Shown piece by piece: positions 19,749-29,617 of a stretch of 64,000 nt of DNA. The DNA lies in contig JAPFFF010000072.1 of assembly GCA_039105265.1 (NCBI GenBank), positions 275,157 to 339,156 of the forward strand, given 5' to 3'. This DNA comes from Tritrichomonas musculus. Its lineage: Eukaryota; Parabasalia; Tritrichomonadida; Tritrichomonadidae. Below the pieces are notes generated by a model that saw only the letters and a list, made by a program, of their open reading frames with translations, was not told the DNA's origin and made no database searches. The position numbers were made by a program, and so were the translations under genes. Each line of letters opens with the position of its first letter. Position 1 is the first letter of the stretch.

Positions 19749-22676
19749 TCATTTATGGTGAAATTTAGATCCAGCCAATGATAAATAATGAGCTGATTCT
19801 TTAGGATCAGCAGCAACACCGTCACCACTTTTCAACATCATTCCATAGTTATAACAAGCTTCCAAGTGTCCATTATCAGCCGCCATTTTGAAGTACTTAG
19901 CAGCTTCTTTTTTATCAACAGTAACGAGCTGGCCAACCTGCAAAATATTTGCATAATCAAACATTGCGTCTACGAAACCTTTATCAGCGGCCTGTTTATA
20001 ATAGTCAACAGATTCGCCTTTTCCAGCCAACAAAGCATCTGAATAATGCTTGTAAGCTTCATTTCCGCATATTTCAAAAGCGAATTTATAAATTGCAGCA
20101 GCTTCTTTTATATCTACTTTTCCCAATCTTCCAGTTTTAATTGCGTTAGCGTAATTGAGAATATAACGAAGATTGTCACTTTTAGCCGCATTTTTATATA
20201 ATAACAAAGCTTTAGCTCTATCGCCTTGAATCAAAATTCCATCTTCCAAAAGTTGTGCATATCTAAACATTGAATCAAGATGATTCATATCAGCAGCTTT
20301 TTGATATAAATCTATTGCCTTAAGACGATCAGGTCTAATCATGCATATTTCTTCCAATATTTGTGCATATTTATACATTGCATCAGGGTAATTCATATTT
20401 GCTGCTTTTAGATATAAATCACGAGCTTCCAATTCGTTAGATTTAAGATGTGTTTGTTCAATTATTTTGGCATATTCAAACATTGATCCTGGATGACTCA
20501 TTTCTTTAGCTTTTTTGAATAATCTTGTTGCTTCTTTTTTCTTCTCTTTAACAAGACCTTCTTGGATCAATTTGGCATAGTTAAACATTGAACTAGGAAT
20601 GTTTGTATACGCACCTTTTCTGTAGTATCTAACTTCGGCTTGGAAGTATTCTTCTGCCTTTTCAATGTTATTAAAATGATATTCATAATTGGCCAATTTT
20701 GAATTGAATTTTCCTAGTTCTGAACAATCATCATTTTTAACGTATCCTGCTTCTACAAGTTCAACATAACGTGCAAGACAGTCAATATAGTTGCCTTTAA
20801 CTCCTGCAAGTTTGAGATAATGAGCAATTCGTTCATAATCCGGATCTTCTTCTGATTTGTATGTATAGAGGATCATTGCAAAATCAGCTGCTTTTTCCAT
20901 TGACGCATATTCAACAGCATTCTCCATCGTTGAAAGTGCTTCATTCATGCTGACCATGTACAATGCAATGTTTTGCTGTCTGTAGGCAATGAGAGAATCA
21001 AGAAACTTGGACCTCGCTGCTTCATAAAGACGATCATAATTCTTGGCTTTTTTGCATTTATTAATGAGGAAATCATTCTTTGCAATGCTAAGATCACAGT
21101 GCTTTTCAATACATTCTTTTATCTTCTGTTCACGCTTTAAAGCTTTCTTAATTGAAATAGATGGATCATCATCTAAAGATTGAGCCGTTTCTTCTTTACT
21201 TATTTCTGTGTTATCTTTATCATTTGCAGCATTATCTGCTTTATTTTCTTTATCATTTGTAGAATTATCTGTTGCATTATCTGCTTTATTTTCTTTATCA
21301 TTTGCAGCATTATCTGTTGCATTATCTGCTTTATTTTCTTTATCATTTGTAGAATTATCTGCTTTTTTTTCTTTTTCATTTGTTGCTTTTTCTTCTTTGT
21401 TTTCTTTTTCTTCGAAGTCTTCGTTCGTTATGAAAATGAAATCGCTCAAAAATTTATCGGATTCAACCTTTTCTTTTTGTTCTTGTGATCCAGTTTTAGC
21501 TTCTGAATCATTTTTGGACATCTTGCTACTTTTTGCTTTCCTTGCTTTTGCTATTGGACCTTTATCTTTCTCCAGATGGCCAGGGACACTTTTAGTTTTC
21601 TGAAGTTTGCTTGCTTTTTCATCATTCTCTGCTGAATTTCTCGGAGTCTGTTGCTTTTTACGTGGAGTCTTAGGTTCTTTTTTTGGTTCTTTTGGCGGAT
21701 TTTTTTGATTTTGAGGTTCAGCTCTTGAAGATAAAGGCATTTTCAATAGCCAATTAAAACCCAAACTTTTATCCTTTTCTTTGTCACTTTTTGGAGGAGT
21801 TTTAGAGCACTTTGCAATGAAATCAAGATATCTTGCTTTGTTGACTGATCCCAAGATAAATTGGTCACTTTTCAATTGTTCACATATTTGATCAAAAGTT
21901 GGACGGTTTTTAGGGTCATATTCCCAACATTGCGTTAATAGATCTTGATATACTTTTGTAATTGAAATAGGCAAATTTGGCCGGCCAATTATATTTCCGT
22001 ATTTTGTAAGCTGATCTGATAACTCAAATGATGAAACATTGTAAAAAGGAGGCTTTCCGGTCAAAATTTGATACATGATCATTGAAAAAGAGTAAACGTT
22101 CCCTTGCTTTGTATACATTTTATTTGCATGATATTCAGGTGGCAAATAAACAATATCATAGCCACAATCAATCTGGGCAATATTAGTAATATAAGGATAA
22201 TCATTATCATCAATACCAATACTTTCAGGGACTAAATTATGATGAACAATGTTTTGAGAATGTAAAAATGACATCGCTGCTGCTATTCCATAAACCGTAA
22301 TTAATTTTGATGTATCATTATTAAAATGATTATAACGTGATTCATTTTTCTTTTTAATTATGTCCAGGAGTGGCACATAAGAAACAAAATCTTTAATGAA
22401 TACCGAAGCTGTGCTTCCTGGACGAAATCTGATTGGGCAAACACTTATGTAGCGCGCCATTTCTATAGTTCCTAGCATTGATATTTTTTCAATTTGGCTA
22501 GAAATTATACCGGCTCTTTCTTTTTCATCGTCTTTGGAAAATATTTTCTTAAAAAATGTGATAATATGTGGCAAACCTTCTTCATTTGGCTGAAGTAGGA
22601 AAACTTGGTGAGACAAACATTCATCAATGGGAGTTGTCGTTTTATATTGATCTGGGTCAAAGTATTTATTCCTCAT
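19749..22676 (-). CDS. Pseudokinase with C-terminal Sel1 repeats
   Basis: The protein has 975 residues. Residues about 60-270 are a protein-kinase fold: MSFLHSQNIVHHNLVPES in place of the catalytic loop, LPPEYH (APE-like), GNVYSFSMIMYQILTGKPPF and NRPTFDQI. The catalytic Asp of HRD is Asn (residue 147), the metal-binding Asn is Ser (152), and no DFG is seen (around 165-168), so it is probably catalytically dead. Residues about 300-560 are charged and disordered with tandem NDKENKADNAT repeats. Residues about 590-975 hold around ten Sel1-like helical repeats (YAKIIEQ..., AADMNHLDSMFRYAQLLEDG), which act as protein-binding scaffolds. Kinase plus Sel1 is a common trichomonad architecture. ATG at 22674-22676; TTATCATTG lies just upstream. 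Confidence 0.88.
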   Translation of the reverse strand: MRNKYFDPDQYKTTTPIDECLSHQVFLLQPNEEGLPHIITFFKKIFSKDDEKERAGIISSQIEKISMLGTIEMARYISVCPIRFRPGSTASVFIKDFVSYVPLLDIIKKKNESRYNHFNNDTSKLITVYGIAAAMSFLHSQNIVHHNLVPESIGIDDNDYPYITNIAQIDCGYDIVYLPPEYHANKMYTKQGNVYSFSMIMYQILTGKPPFYNVSSFELSDQLTKYGNIIGRPNLPISITKVYQDLLTQCWEYDPKNRPTFDQICEQLKSDQFILGSVNKARYLDFIAKCSKTPPKSDKEKDKSLGFNWLLKMPLSSRAEPQNQKNPPKEPKKEPKTPRKKQQTPRNSAENDEKASKLQKTKSVPGHLEKDKGPIAKARKAKSSKMSKNDSEAKTGSQEQKEKVESDKFLSDFIFITNEDFEEKENKEEKATNEKEKKADNSTNDKENKADNATDNAANDKENKADNATDNSTNDKENKADNAANDKDNTEISKEETAQSLDDDPSISIKKALKREQKIKECIEKHCDLSIAKNDFLINKCKKAKNYDRLYEAARSKFLDSLIAYRQQNIALYMVSMNEALSTMENAVEYASMEKAADFAMILYTYKSEEDPDYERIAHYLKLAGVKGNYIDCLARYVELVEAGYVKNDDCSELGKFNSKLANYEYHFNNIEKAEEYFQAEVRYYRKGAYTNIPSSMFNYAKLIQEGLVKEKKKEATRLFKKAKEMSHPGSMFEYAKIIEQTHLKSNELEARDLYLKAANMNYPDAMYKYAQILEEICMIRPDRLKAIDLYQKAADMNHLDSMFRYAQLLEDGILIQGDRAKALLLYKNAAKSDNLRYILNYANAIKTGRLGKVDIKEAAAIYKFAFEICGNEAYKHYSDALLAGKGESVDYYKQAADKGFVDAMFDYANILQVGQLVTVDKKEAAKYFKMAADNGHLEACYNYGMMLKSGDGVAADPKESAHYLSLAGSKFHHK
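21208..21375 (-). repeat. In-frame tandem repeat coding for acidic-basic linker
   Basis: Units of about 33-45 bases encode variants of NDKENKADNAT. The DNA copies are close to identical, so the array is recent and its length may vary between isolates. Confidence 0.7.
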
Positions 22677-23732
22677 TTATCATCAATGATAAATCAAACG
22701 ATGATTCAAAATATTAGAGTTTTTTATTTGAAAAATTCAAAATTTTATGACCATATATATAATAATTTAATAGCATAAAATATTTTTTTGAGTGTACCAT
22801 ACAACTTTTTGAAAATCGATTTTTTGAGAATAGCATACAACCTTTTGAATTAATAAAGAAAAAGTGAAAATAAAATATAATTACCCACTTTTTCTTTTCA
22901 TAAAAAAAAAAAAAAATTCAATGGAACTGGTACATCTTATTTGAGTTGATCCCTTTTAAATGTATAATTTGTTTCATAATAGCAGATTATTTGAAATTTC
23001 AATTAGATTATCATGAAAACTTTTCATTGAAAAGCAGATCAATTTAAAAAGTCAAAAATTGAATGGAAATGGCTACAGAAAAATTGGCTCTACCATTTGA
23101 ATTTTGATTTAGCTATATTGTATATTATGTGAATATCAAGTTTATTTTAAGAGCTTGGCTTAGCATCTTTCGAAATGGAAAATGAATTCAAATTTTCTAT
23201 AAGTAATCACAAAAAAATTTTTTTCAGAGGTATTAGTAACTTTTTGAATAAACGGAAATTATATTTTCAATGTAATAAAATAATCAATACAAATATTAAA
23301 TCGATTATTTTCTCAATTATTAAAATATGATTATATATTTATTAAAAAGCAATTATAATAAATATATCCATTTATTTTTAAATAAATATTATATAATAAA
23401 TAAATAAAAAATATAATTCATGAAACTCTTTAGTAACCCGAAATATAATTCATGAAACATCTCTCAGATATTGTTAGTCTTTTTTGAAGAACCTTCAAAA
23501 AGTGGAAATCATTCAGAAAAAATAATCAAAAAAAAAAAATTTAATGTTACATAAAACACAATAATAAAAGCTTCTGATTTAATTTGTTTGTTGAAAATGG
23601 CATTGTTAATGTCGAAAGCTAAGAGAAGCAGTAAATATTTCGTCATTCATTTGTGTTACATGAATTGATATTGGATACAGTAAGAGTTAAAAGAGAAATT
23701 TATAAAAAAATAAATACATGAAAAAAAAGTAA
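22677..23732. other. Intergenic DNA between the pseudokinase gene and tRNA-Trp
   Basis: About 1 kb of AT-rich DNA with no gene. It contains ACTTTTTGAA-type words near 22805, 23231 and (complement) 23508. A run of eight A at 23721-23728 is the Pol III terminator of the tRNA on the minus strand. Confidence 0.6.
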
Positions 23733-23804
23733 TGAGGCCGAAGGGAGTCGAACCCCCAACCTTGAGATCTGGAGTCTCACGCAATACCATTATGCTACAG
23801 CCCC
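23733..23804 (-). tRNA. tRNA-Trp (anticodon CCA)
   Basis: Reading the minus strand gives a full cloverleaf: acceptor GGGGCTG pairing with CGGCCTC (two G-U pairs), TA at positions 8-9, D-arm GCATAATGGTATTGC, anticodon stem TGAGA/TCTCA with loop CTCCAGA (anticodon CCA), variable loop AGGTT, T-arm GGGGG-TTCGACT-CCCTT and discriminator A. CCA is not encoded. No intron. A run of eight T follows on the minus strand as terminator. Confidence 0.95.
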
Positions 23805-24293
23805 TCTTATTCATTCAATCTTTTATAAATAAAAAAATAATTATTTTAACATTTGCTTTATCTCTTTCCAATAAAAATGAGCTAATATTAAATGAAAAAA
23901 CAGCCTCAAATTGCAAAGAAAAATAACCAAAAAATATTATTTTTTCTCTTTCCAAAAAAAAAAAAAAAAAAAAAAAAAGAATTGTCCTATTTTATTTATA
24001 ATAACAAGATAGCTTTGAGGGTAGCTCAAAAAGTGTCTTTATCAAATTTCCAAATTATTTATAAATTAAGTAAATTTACAAATTATTTTTTCGTCAACAG
24101 GTATTCAAATTGGAATAACAATTGAATGAAATATTTGAATGGATTTTTCAGAAAAATTGAGAAGACTTGCACCTTGAAGTTCAAGGCTTGAACGACATGG
24201 AAAGGTTGTAATTGTGATTATATAATAGAAATAGAAATAACAATAACACATATTAAACCATTATGATTCATTATGTTATTGCTTTTTTTTTTT
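23805..24293. other. Intergenic DNA with long A and T runs
   Basis: Nothing coding is supported. An A run of more than 20 lies near 23957-23979, and a T run lies near 24281-24295 just past the nitroreductase stop. Confidence 0.5.
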
Positions 24294-25205
24294 TTATTCT
24301 GGATAAACAACTGTTGCAATATATGTTCCTTCGAGTGGAGATGCATCAGGAGCTGGACTTCTCACTTCAATATTGCAACTTCCGCCTCTGATATCCGCAA
24401 GAAGATGCAAGTTCGCCAATGCGACTCCGATATCCAGCGGCGAGAAGCTGCTCATTCTTGCATCAAAAAGGTGCACTTCATTTCCACACAGCACAAAGCG
24501 CCACGGCTGTCTGTCGCCTGCAGAAGGTCCCGAACGAAGCGACGTAACGAAATCTGCGAAGAAAGGCGGATAATTCTCCACTTTTTCTGTAGAACAGATA
24601 TCTGCTTCTGTAATGGCCTTCTTTTTATCACTATCGTAAAAAAGTTGCTCAAAAGGAAGCCTCTGTCCTGGCTTTGGCGCAACTCCTATCATTTTCACCA
24701 TCTTCAATGCGAAATGTGGAGTATCACTTTCAATTCCATATGCAATTGAACAGGGAACTTTGAAACCTGGAAATCTTCGCTCTGCTTCTTTTTCATCGTA
24801 AGTTCCGGCAAGCCAGACAGAATCGATATGATTTTGGGTTAATTTCATTGCAAGATGCTGACCTTTGTAAGCAATGTCTATTTTTTGTTGTTGTTCGAGT
24901 GTCAATAATTGCTGCTTTTGATTTTCTTCTGGCTGGCTTTGATCGGTATTAATAGGAATCTTGAGAACAATATGTCCTGCTTCGTTCGATACCATGAAAA
25001 AACGTGCCAATCCTGGTCCTGTTATATCAAGTTCAACTCCTGGTGAATGAAATGGAGTATCGAGATGATTTGCTTCGATAATGCACTGTGAAATAAAATC
25101 TAACTGGCGTTGTGTTAAATTTTGACCTTGAAATGTACGGGCTGAATGCCTTTTTTTGAATGCCTCTAAAAGATCAAGAGGTTTATCGTTATTTTGTTGG
25201 GACAT
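24294..25205 (-). CDS. TM-type nitroreductase family protein
   Basis: The protein has 303 residues. It begins with an RHSARTF motif typical of nitroreductases (FMN phosphate contact) and has a second half with RSGPSAGDRQPWRFVL, the signature of the putative TM nitroreductase group, a two-lobed single-chain version of the fold. These are FMN enzymes that reduce nitro or quinone compounds with NAD(P)H; in trichomonads nitroreductases are discussed as routes to metronidazole activation, but the substrate of this one is unknown. The 5' half contains a Gln-rich loop (QSQPEENQKQQ). GC content is visibly higher than in flanking genes and the family is mainly prokaryotic, which suggests lateral acquisition. 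No targeting peptide is obvious. ATG at 25203-25205. Confidence 0.82.
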   Translation of the reverse strand: MSQQNNDKPLDLLEAFKKRHSARTFQGQNLTQRQLDFISQCIIEANHLDTPFHSPGVELDITGPGLARFFMVSNEAGHIVLKIPINTDQSQPEENQKQQLLTLEQQQKIDIAYKGQHLAMKLTQNHIDSVWLAGTYDEKEAERRFPGFKVPCSIAYGIESDTPHFALKMVKMIGVAPKPGQRLPFEQLFYDSDKKKAITEADICSTEKVENYPPFFADFVTSLRSGPSAGDRQPWRFVLCGNEVHLFDARMSSFSPLDIGVALANLHLLADIRGGSCNIEVRSPAPDASPLEGTYIATVVYPE

Positions 25206-25442
25206 TGAAATAATAATTATTTTGAGAGATTTATTTTTTTAAGCATATTTTTCAATAAATTTTTTTTTTTTAATCGTAATTTGAATTCTCAAGAAATACG
25301 ATAAAAAAATTGAAACAACTAAATTGAAAGGGAAACTTTTTGAATATAATTTGTTTTGAATTTTTTGAGAGCATTTGAGATCTTTCTTTTCAATTTTACA
25401 ATATGAATTAATGAATCTAACTTTTTGACAGCCAGAATAAAA

Positions 25443-26693
25443 ATGGGATTCTGTAGCATCAATTTTTTATACTCAATAATCCTTCTTCTTGGTTCATTTT
25501 CATTTGGATTTGTTCTATCATATCCATCTCCAGTTATTCCAGAAATCAGGCAATTCATGAACATTAAAGAAATCGAAGCCACATTATTTAATGCTATATC
25601 ATCATTATTTGCAATAGTTGGATCACTTTTATCAACATTTCTAATCAATTCAATCGGCAAAAAATTAACGACATTCATTACATCTCTAGTTGGATGTATT
25701 TTTTGGATTTCTCTATCATTTATGACGATTGCAAACATCTGGGCAGGCATTGTTGGACGTGCAATTCTTGGAATTTTCATGGGTTCAATATCAGTTGTCA
25801 TTCCATTATGTATCAATGAATTAGCACCACCAGAATACAAAGGCATTTATGGATCACTCAGCCAATTCGGCATCACTGTTGGATGCACAGTTGTAAACTT
25901 CCTTTCATTAGCTCTCAACTGGCGTAACCTTACATATTTTGATGGTGCATTATGTGGCCTTCTTTGCATTTTAATCTGGATCATCCCAATCAAGCCAAAC
26001 GAGCCCAAAAACAACAATGATAATGAGCCCAAAGAGTCAATCTTTCAAAAGAAATACGTCAAAAATTTACTCATTGGAATCGGTGCAATGTTTTTCCAAC
26101 AGTTTTCAGGCGTCAATGGTGTTCTGACGAACTTGAACTCGCTCTTTGAACAGGCAGGATTGGACTTGGCACCGTCAATTGCATCTGGAATTGCTGCATC
26201 AGCCCAGGTCATCGCTGTTGTCATTGGCGGCTTCCTCATTCAATTCCTCGGAAGAAGATTCGTGTGGGTCCTCTCTGCTGTTGGTGCTGCCGTTTCCGCT
26301 TTGATATACGGACTGACAACAAAGTTCCCAAGCTGGCCGAGCTGGATTGCAATCATCTTCATCTTCCTTTACATGCTGGCTTTCGGTGTCGGTCTCGGAC
26401 CCATTCCTTGGTTCATCGTTCCTCAACTGTTCAAAGGATCAGTCAGTTCAGCTGCAACGTCGATTGCAACCGCTTTCAATTGGCTGTTTTGCTTCATCGT
26501 GGTTCTGTGCTTCCCTTACTTGAATAGCGCAATAGGAGACTTTGCAAGCATGCTGATATTCATGGCCATTTGCATCCTCGGCGCTGTGTTTGGATGGTTT
26601 TTGATGAATGTCGGAAGCGACGATAAATCGGTCGATGACGATTCTGATGATTTGACAACAGAAGCCGAAAATGAATTGCCACCTGAAATCTGA
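25443..26693 (+). CDS. MFS sugar transporter
   Basis: I start at the ATG at 25443, giving 416 residues; the open frame extends only to a TTG upstream. About 12 hydrophobic segments are visible. Family landmarks: GRAILGIFMG after the fourth segment, ELAPPEYKGIYGSL before the central loop, FQQFSGVNGV in segment 7, and GLGPIPWFIVPQLF in segment 10, as in GLUT/hexose transporters. A short charged loop (residues about 185-205) separates the two halves. The C-terminal tail is acidic. The likely role is uptake of glucose or a related hexose across the plasma membrane. The 3' half (from about 26,050) is noticeably richer in GC and in C-ending codons than the 5' half. It is divergent from the nitroreductase gene, with 237 bases between start codons. 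Confidence 0.9.
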   Translation: MGFCSINFLYSIILLLGSFSFGFVLSYPSPVIPEIRQFMNIKEIEATLFNAISSLFAIVGSLLSTFLINSIGKKLTTFITSLVGCIFWISLSFMTIANIWAGIVGRAILGIFMGSISVVIPLCINELAPPEYKGIYGSLSQFGITVGCTVVNFLSLALNWRNLTYFDGALCGLLCILIWIIPIKPNEPKNNNDNEPKESIFQKKYVKNLLIGIGAMFFQQFSGVNGVLTNLNSLFEQAGLDLAPSIASGIAASAQVIAVVIGGFLIQFLGRRFVWVLSAVGAAVSALIYGLTTKFPSWPSWIAIIFIFLYMLAFGVGLGPIPWFIVPQLFKGSVSSAATSIATAFNWLFCFIVVLCFPYLNSAIGDFASMLIFMAICILGAVFGWFLMNVGSDDKSVDDDSDDLTTEAENELPPEI

Positions 26694-26804
26694 TTTGGAT
26701 TTTTACTTGGAAAACTAGTGTACTTTTGGATATCCAAAATAATAAATAAAAAAAAAAAAATTTTAATATAATCAGAATTTGATAAAATAATAAAAATAAT
26801 TACT

Positions 26805-27646
26805 ATGGTTGCATTTGGCACGGTTTTGGCAAAAAAGCTGCCCACCCAGGTTATTTTGCTAACCCAACGGGTAAGATCAAATTATTTGTTGATTTTATAT
26901 TATTTTTAACTTTTCGTAAAAATATGTATATTTTAAATATGTGGTTTTGCATAAAAATATTAAAATAAAATTAAAATTAAAATTAAAATAGATATTTTGG
27001 AGTTTGTTTATCTATTCAATTTTTTGGGGAATCGTATTTTTCTACGCCACTTTTTGAAAACTTTTAAACTTTTTGAATACTTTTTTATACATTTTTTATT
27101 CAATTTTTGCTAAATAATGCATAAATATTTAGTTCAAATGGCTTCCCGATTCATCCAGCAATTCAAGGAGCCTGATTCGGCTTCACGCAGCCCTATGGTG
27201 ATCACTGGTGCGTATATTCCTGAAAAATTATGTAAAAATAAAAAAAAATTATATCAAAAAAAGCAAATAGTTATAATTTTAAGAGAAAATTTAAATTTAC
27301 GATTTTTTTGGTTAATTTTCTTAACAGAGTAAGTTAAATTTCACCTTAAGATGGCGGTTTTTTACTTTCCATGAATAGCTATTCACGGATAGAAAAACCA
27401 TTCAAAAAGTGGCGTAGAAAAAAACGATTGTCCCAATTTTTTCAAAGATAAATTTTGTTGTTATTTACAAATTCTATTGGGCTGGATACTTTTCTATGTT
27501 TTCATTCAATTTTTCAGGTAAAAAATAAAAATTTGCCCTGGGCAAAGTGGCTGGTTAGCGACGAGAGCCCATTTTTTCAATCCTTTTTAATCGGAGCTGA
27601 GCTAGCCCAAGGGGAGTTATATGATAAATTCAAAAGCTATTTTTAA
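26805..27646 (+). other. Candidate small multi-exon gene (three coding-like blocks)
   Basis: Three short blocks stand out from AT-rich DNA by GC content and protein-like translation. Block 1 (26805-26870) starts with ATG, encodes 22 residues beginning MVAFGTVLAKKLP and ends at GTAAG. Block 2 (about 27133-27207) encodes a segment with MASRFIQQFKEPD and ends at GTGCG. Block 3 (27518-27646) follows TTTTCAG and encodes 42 residues including NLPWAKWLVSDESPFFQ before a stop. The spacers begin with GT and end with AG, but the phases at the simplest junctions do not agree, and the 3' sites lack the ACTAACACACAG motif of classical trichomonad introns. So it may be an intron-containing gene with other junctions, or fragments. 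I recognise no family. Confidence 0.3.
27007..27452. repeat. Inverted repeat (52-nt arms) around the middle coding-like block
   Basis: Arms at 27007-27058 and 27401-27452 share TTTATCT and TCTACGCCACTTTTTGAA in opposite orientation with a few mismatches. They enclose 342 bases that include the coding-like block at 27133-27207. No TA or other target duplication is obvious. It could be a non-autonomous element or paired intron sequence. Confidence 0.55.
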
Positions 27647-29412
27647 TATATTTCTTTTTAAATCATTATCTTTTCTTTAATATATGATATTAATTGATTA
27701 TTGTATATAAATAAAACAAAGTTTGGAATGAATTTTTTGCAAGATACTTCATTAAAATAATCATAAAATTAGGATAATAAAATGAAATAAATATCAATAT
27801 ATTTAAAAATCATATAAAATGTAAATAAAATATTAAAAAAATTAAAATAATTTTATTTTTGTTATTGAATAATTTAATAAATTAAAAAAATAAATATTTA
27901 TGAATATCCTCGTTTAAAGTATATTTAATCATTATATTATTACATATTAAAAAAGATACACATTAAAAAATCTAATATATAAATATATTGTTTAAAATAA
28001 TTAAGAAAAGATATAATATTTAAAAAAGATATTTTAATTAACAGAATTCACAAAGGGCACATTACCGTTTTTTTTAGTTCAAATCATAATGAAAATGATG
28101 AAAATGGTGAATTATTAGATTCAAATGCAACTACATTCCACAACTAGCAATCTAATTCAGAACAAATATCATCATTTTCATAATTTGGAAGTATTGATAT
28201 ATATTAGACCTTTTTATAAAAAGAAATTTTTTTTGCGATAAAGTATACTTATTAGCGATAATGATCACTTTTTCATAAAAATGAACTTTTTCACAAAAAC
28301 GCAAAGCAATTAGAATTATTATTTAAAACCAATGTTATATGATTCTAGACAAGCATATAATATATTTTAGTTGTTATAAATTATGTTTTATCAGTTTATT
28401 TTTAAGATATATAGATTAATTTGTTTAAGTGAAAAAGTTCTTTTTTTATGAAAAAGTAGACATTATCGCTAAAAAGTATACTTTATCGCAAAAAAAATTT
28501 TTTTTATAAAAAGGTCTATTCTATGCTTTTATTCAATGCCAAAAAGTTCACACTTTAAGGACGTCCTTAAAAAGTGGCCTTTACAGGCCAAATTGATCAC
28601 ATCACTTCATCATAATTTTTGAAGCTCAATTGCCATGTGGGCTGCCCACTTCTTCAATTTTTTGACCCTATGCAACCCTAATAATTACATATATTCTTTT
28701 TAAGTTTTTTTAACTTGAATCTTTTCAATTTAATTATTCATTCTGCATCCAAGAACTCTCAAATTATTTTCAATTTCTTGATATTATTTTTTTTTTTTTT
28801 TTTTTAATGATTTTTTTGGTCAGATTTTGAACCAAATCTCCTCCAAAAAGAAGTTTTGCAGAATAGTCTTTCACCTTTGATAATTGTTGGCAATTCTTTA
28901 CAATTTTAGATAATAAATTCAATTACTTATAAAGAATTTGAAAGGTTTACACCAAATGTAGAAAGCTTTTAGTACCCAATACTGGATATTAATTATTATA
29001 TTCTATTAATTTTTTATACAATTGAATGTGTTCTTCATTTTGATCGTTTTTTTAAAAAATATTTGAATATTCATTTTATCCCTTTCGGCCGTATGCCGAA
29101 ATTGAAGATTTTTTTATGTAAAGTATTCAAAAAGTTGCACTTTTGCCGTGTGCCGTAGAAATTTTGTAAAATAAACTATTCAATGAACGACCAAATAGCC
29201 GTATTTTACAAAACCGCCGAAGGGCTACATTCATTTTGGGATAAAAAATTCATTTCTATGAAAATATATTTATAAATAGTAGAACATTCTGTGAGGTTCA
29301 TAAATTGATTTATCATATGATTACTTTATATTTTGAATTAAAAAAATGAAATTAAATTTTGAGAGTTTATAAGCTCTTCCAAAATTTTATTTTGAGGAAT
29401 GAAATAAAAAAA
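27647..29412. other. Intergenic DNA with MITE-like and palindromic elements
   Basis: No supported gene. Contents: the TA-flanked element at 28207-28516, an 18-bp palindrome centred on GGACGTCC near 28560, and a local foldback at about 29083-29232 with CCGAAGGGC-type arms and TTTTGTAAAATA/TATTTTACAAAA arms. Confidence 0.5.
28207..28516. mobile_element. 310-bp TA-flanked MITE with about 90-bp inverted repeats
   Basis: The ends (GACCTTTTTATAAAAA and its complement) continue for about 90 bases on each side with only a few mismatches, through TTGCGATAAAGTATACTT and CACTTTTTCATAAAAA blocks. TA borders both ends (28205-28206 and 28517-28518). No coding capacity. This is a clear non-autonomous Tc1/mariner-type element, and its well-kept arms suggest it is fairly young. 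Confidence 0.75.
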
Positions 29413-29488
29413 TGGTTCAACTAGGTCTCGAACTCTAAACCTTTACTTTATCAGAACAAAGATTGCCCTACTGAGCTATGTATCTTTT
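29413..29488 (-). tRNA. tRNA-like sequence, probably a pseudogene
   Basis: The minus strand has an A-box-like TAGCTCAGTAGG, a B-box-like GTTCGAGAC at the normal distance, and a T run as a Pol III terminator. However, the acceptor and T stems do not pair well and the anticodon loop cannot be set without mismatches. It is therefore a decayed tRNA or another Pol III transcript. Confidence 0.35.
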
Positions 29489-29617
29489 GAATTCATTCAA
29501 AAATATTTATATAATTATTTTATAACAAATAAAATATTTTGACAATTTTTTTGAATTATATAAACTTTTTCAATATATTTATAAAAAATTACTTTTTTTT
29601 TTTCCCTCTTTGCAAAT

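Noticed and set aside
25319-26426. Open frames on the minus strand across the MFS transporter gene
   Set aside because: They are shadows of the transporter, which has clear membrane segments and family motifs on the plus strand.
29083-29232. CCGAAGG-type local foldback as a mobile element
   Set aside because: Arms are short and interrupted, and no target duplication was found. Kept only as a note in the intergenic entry.
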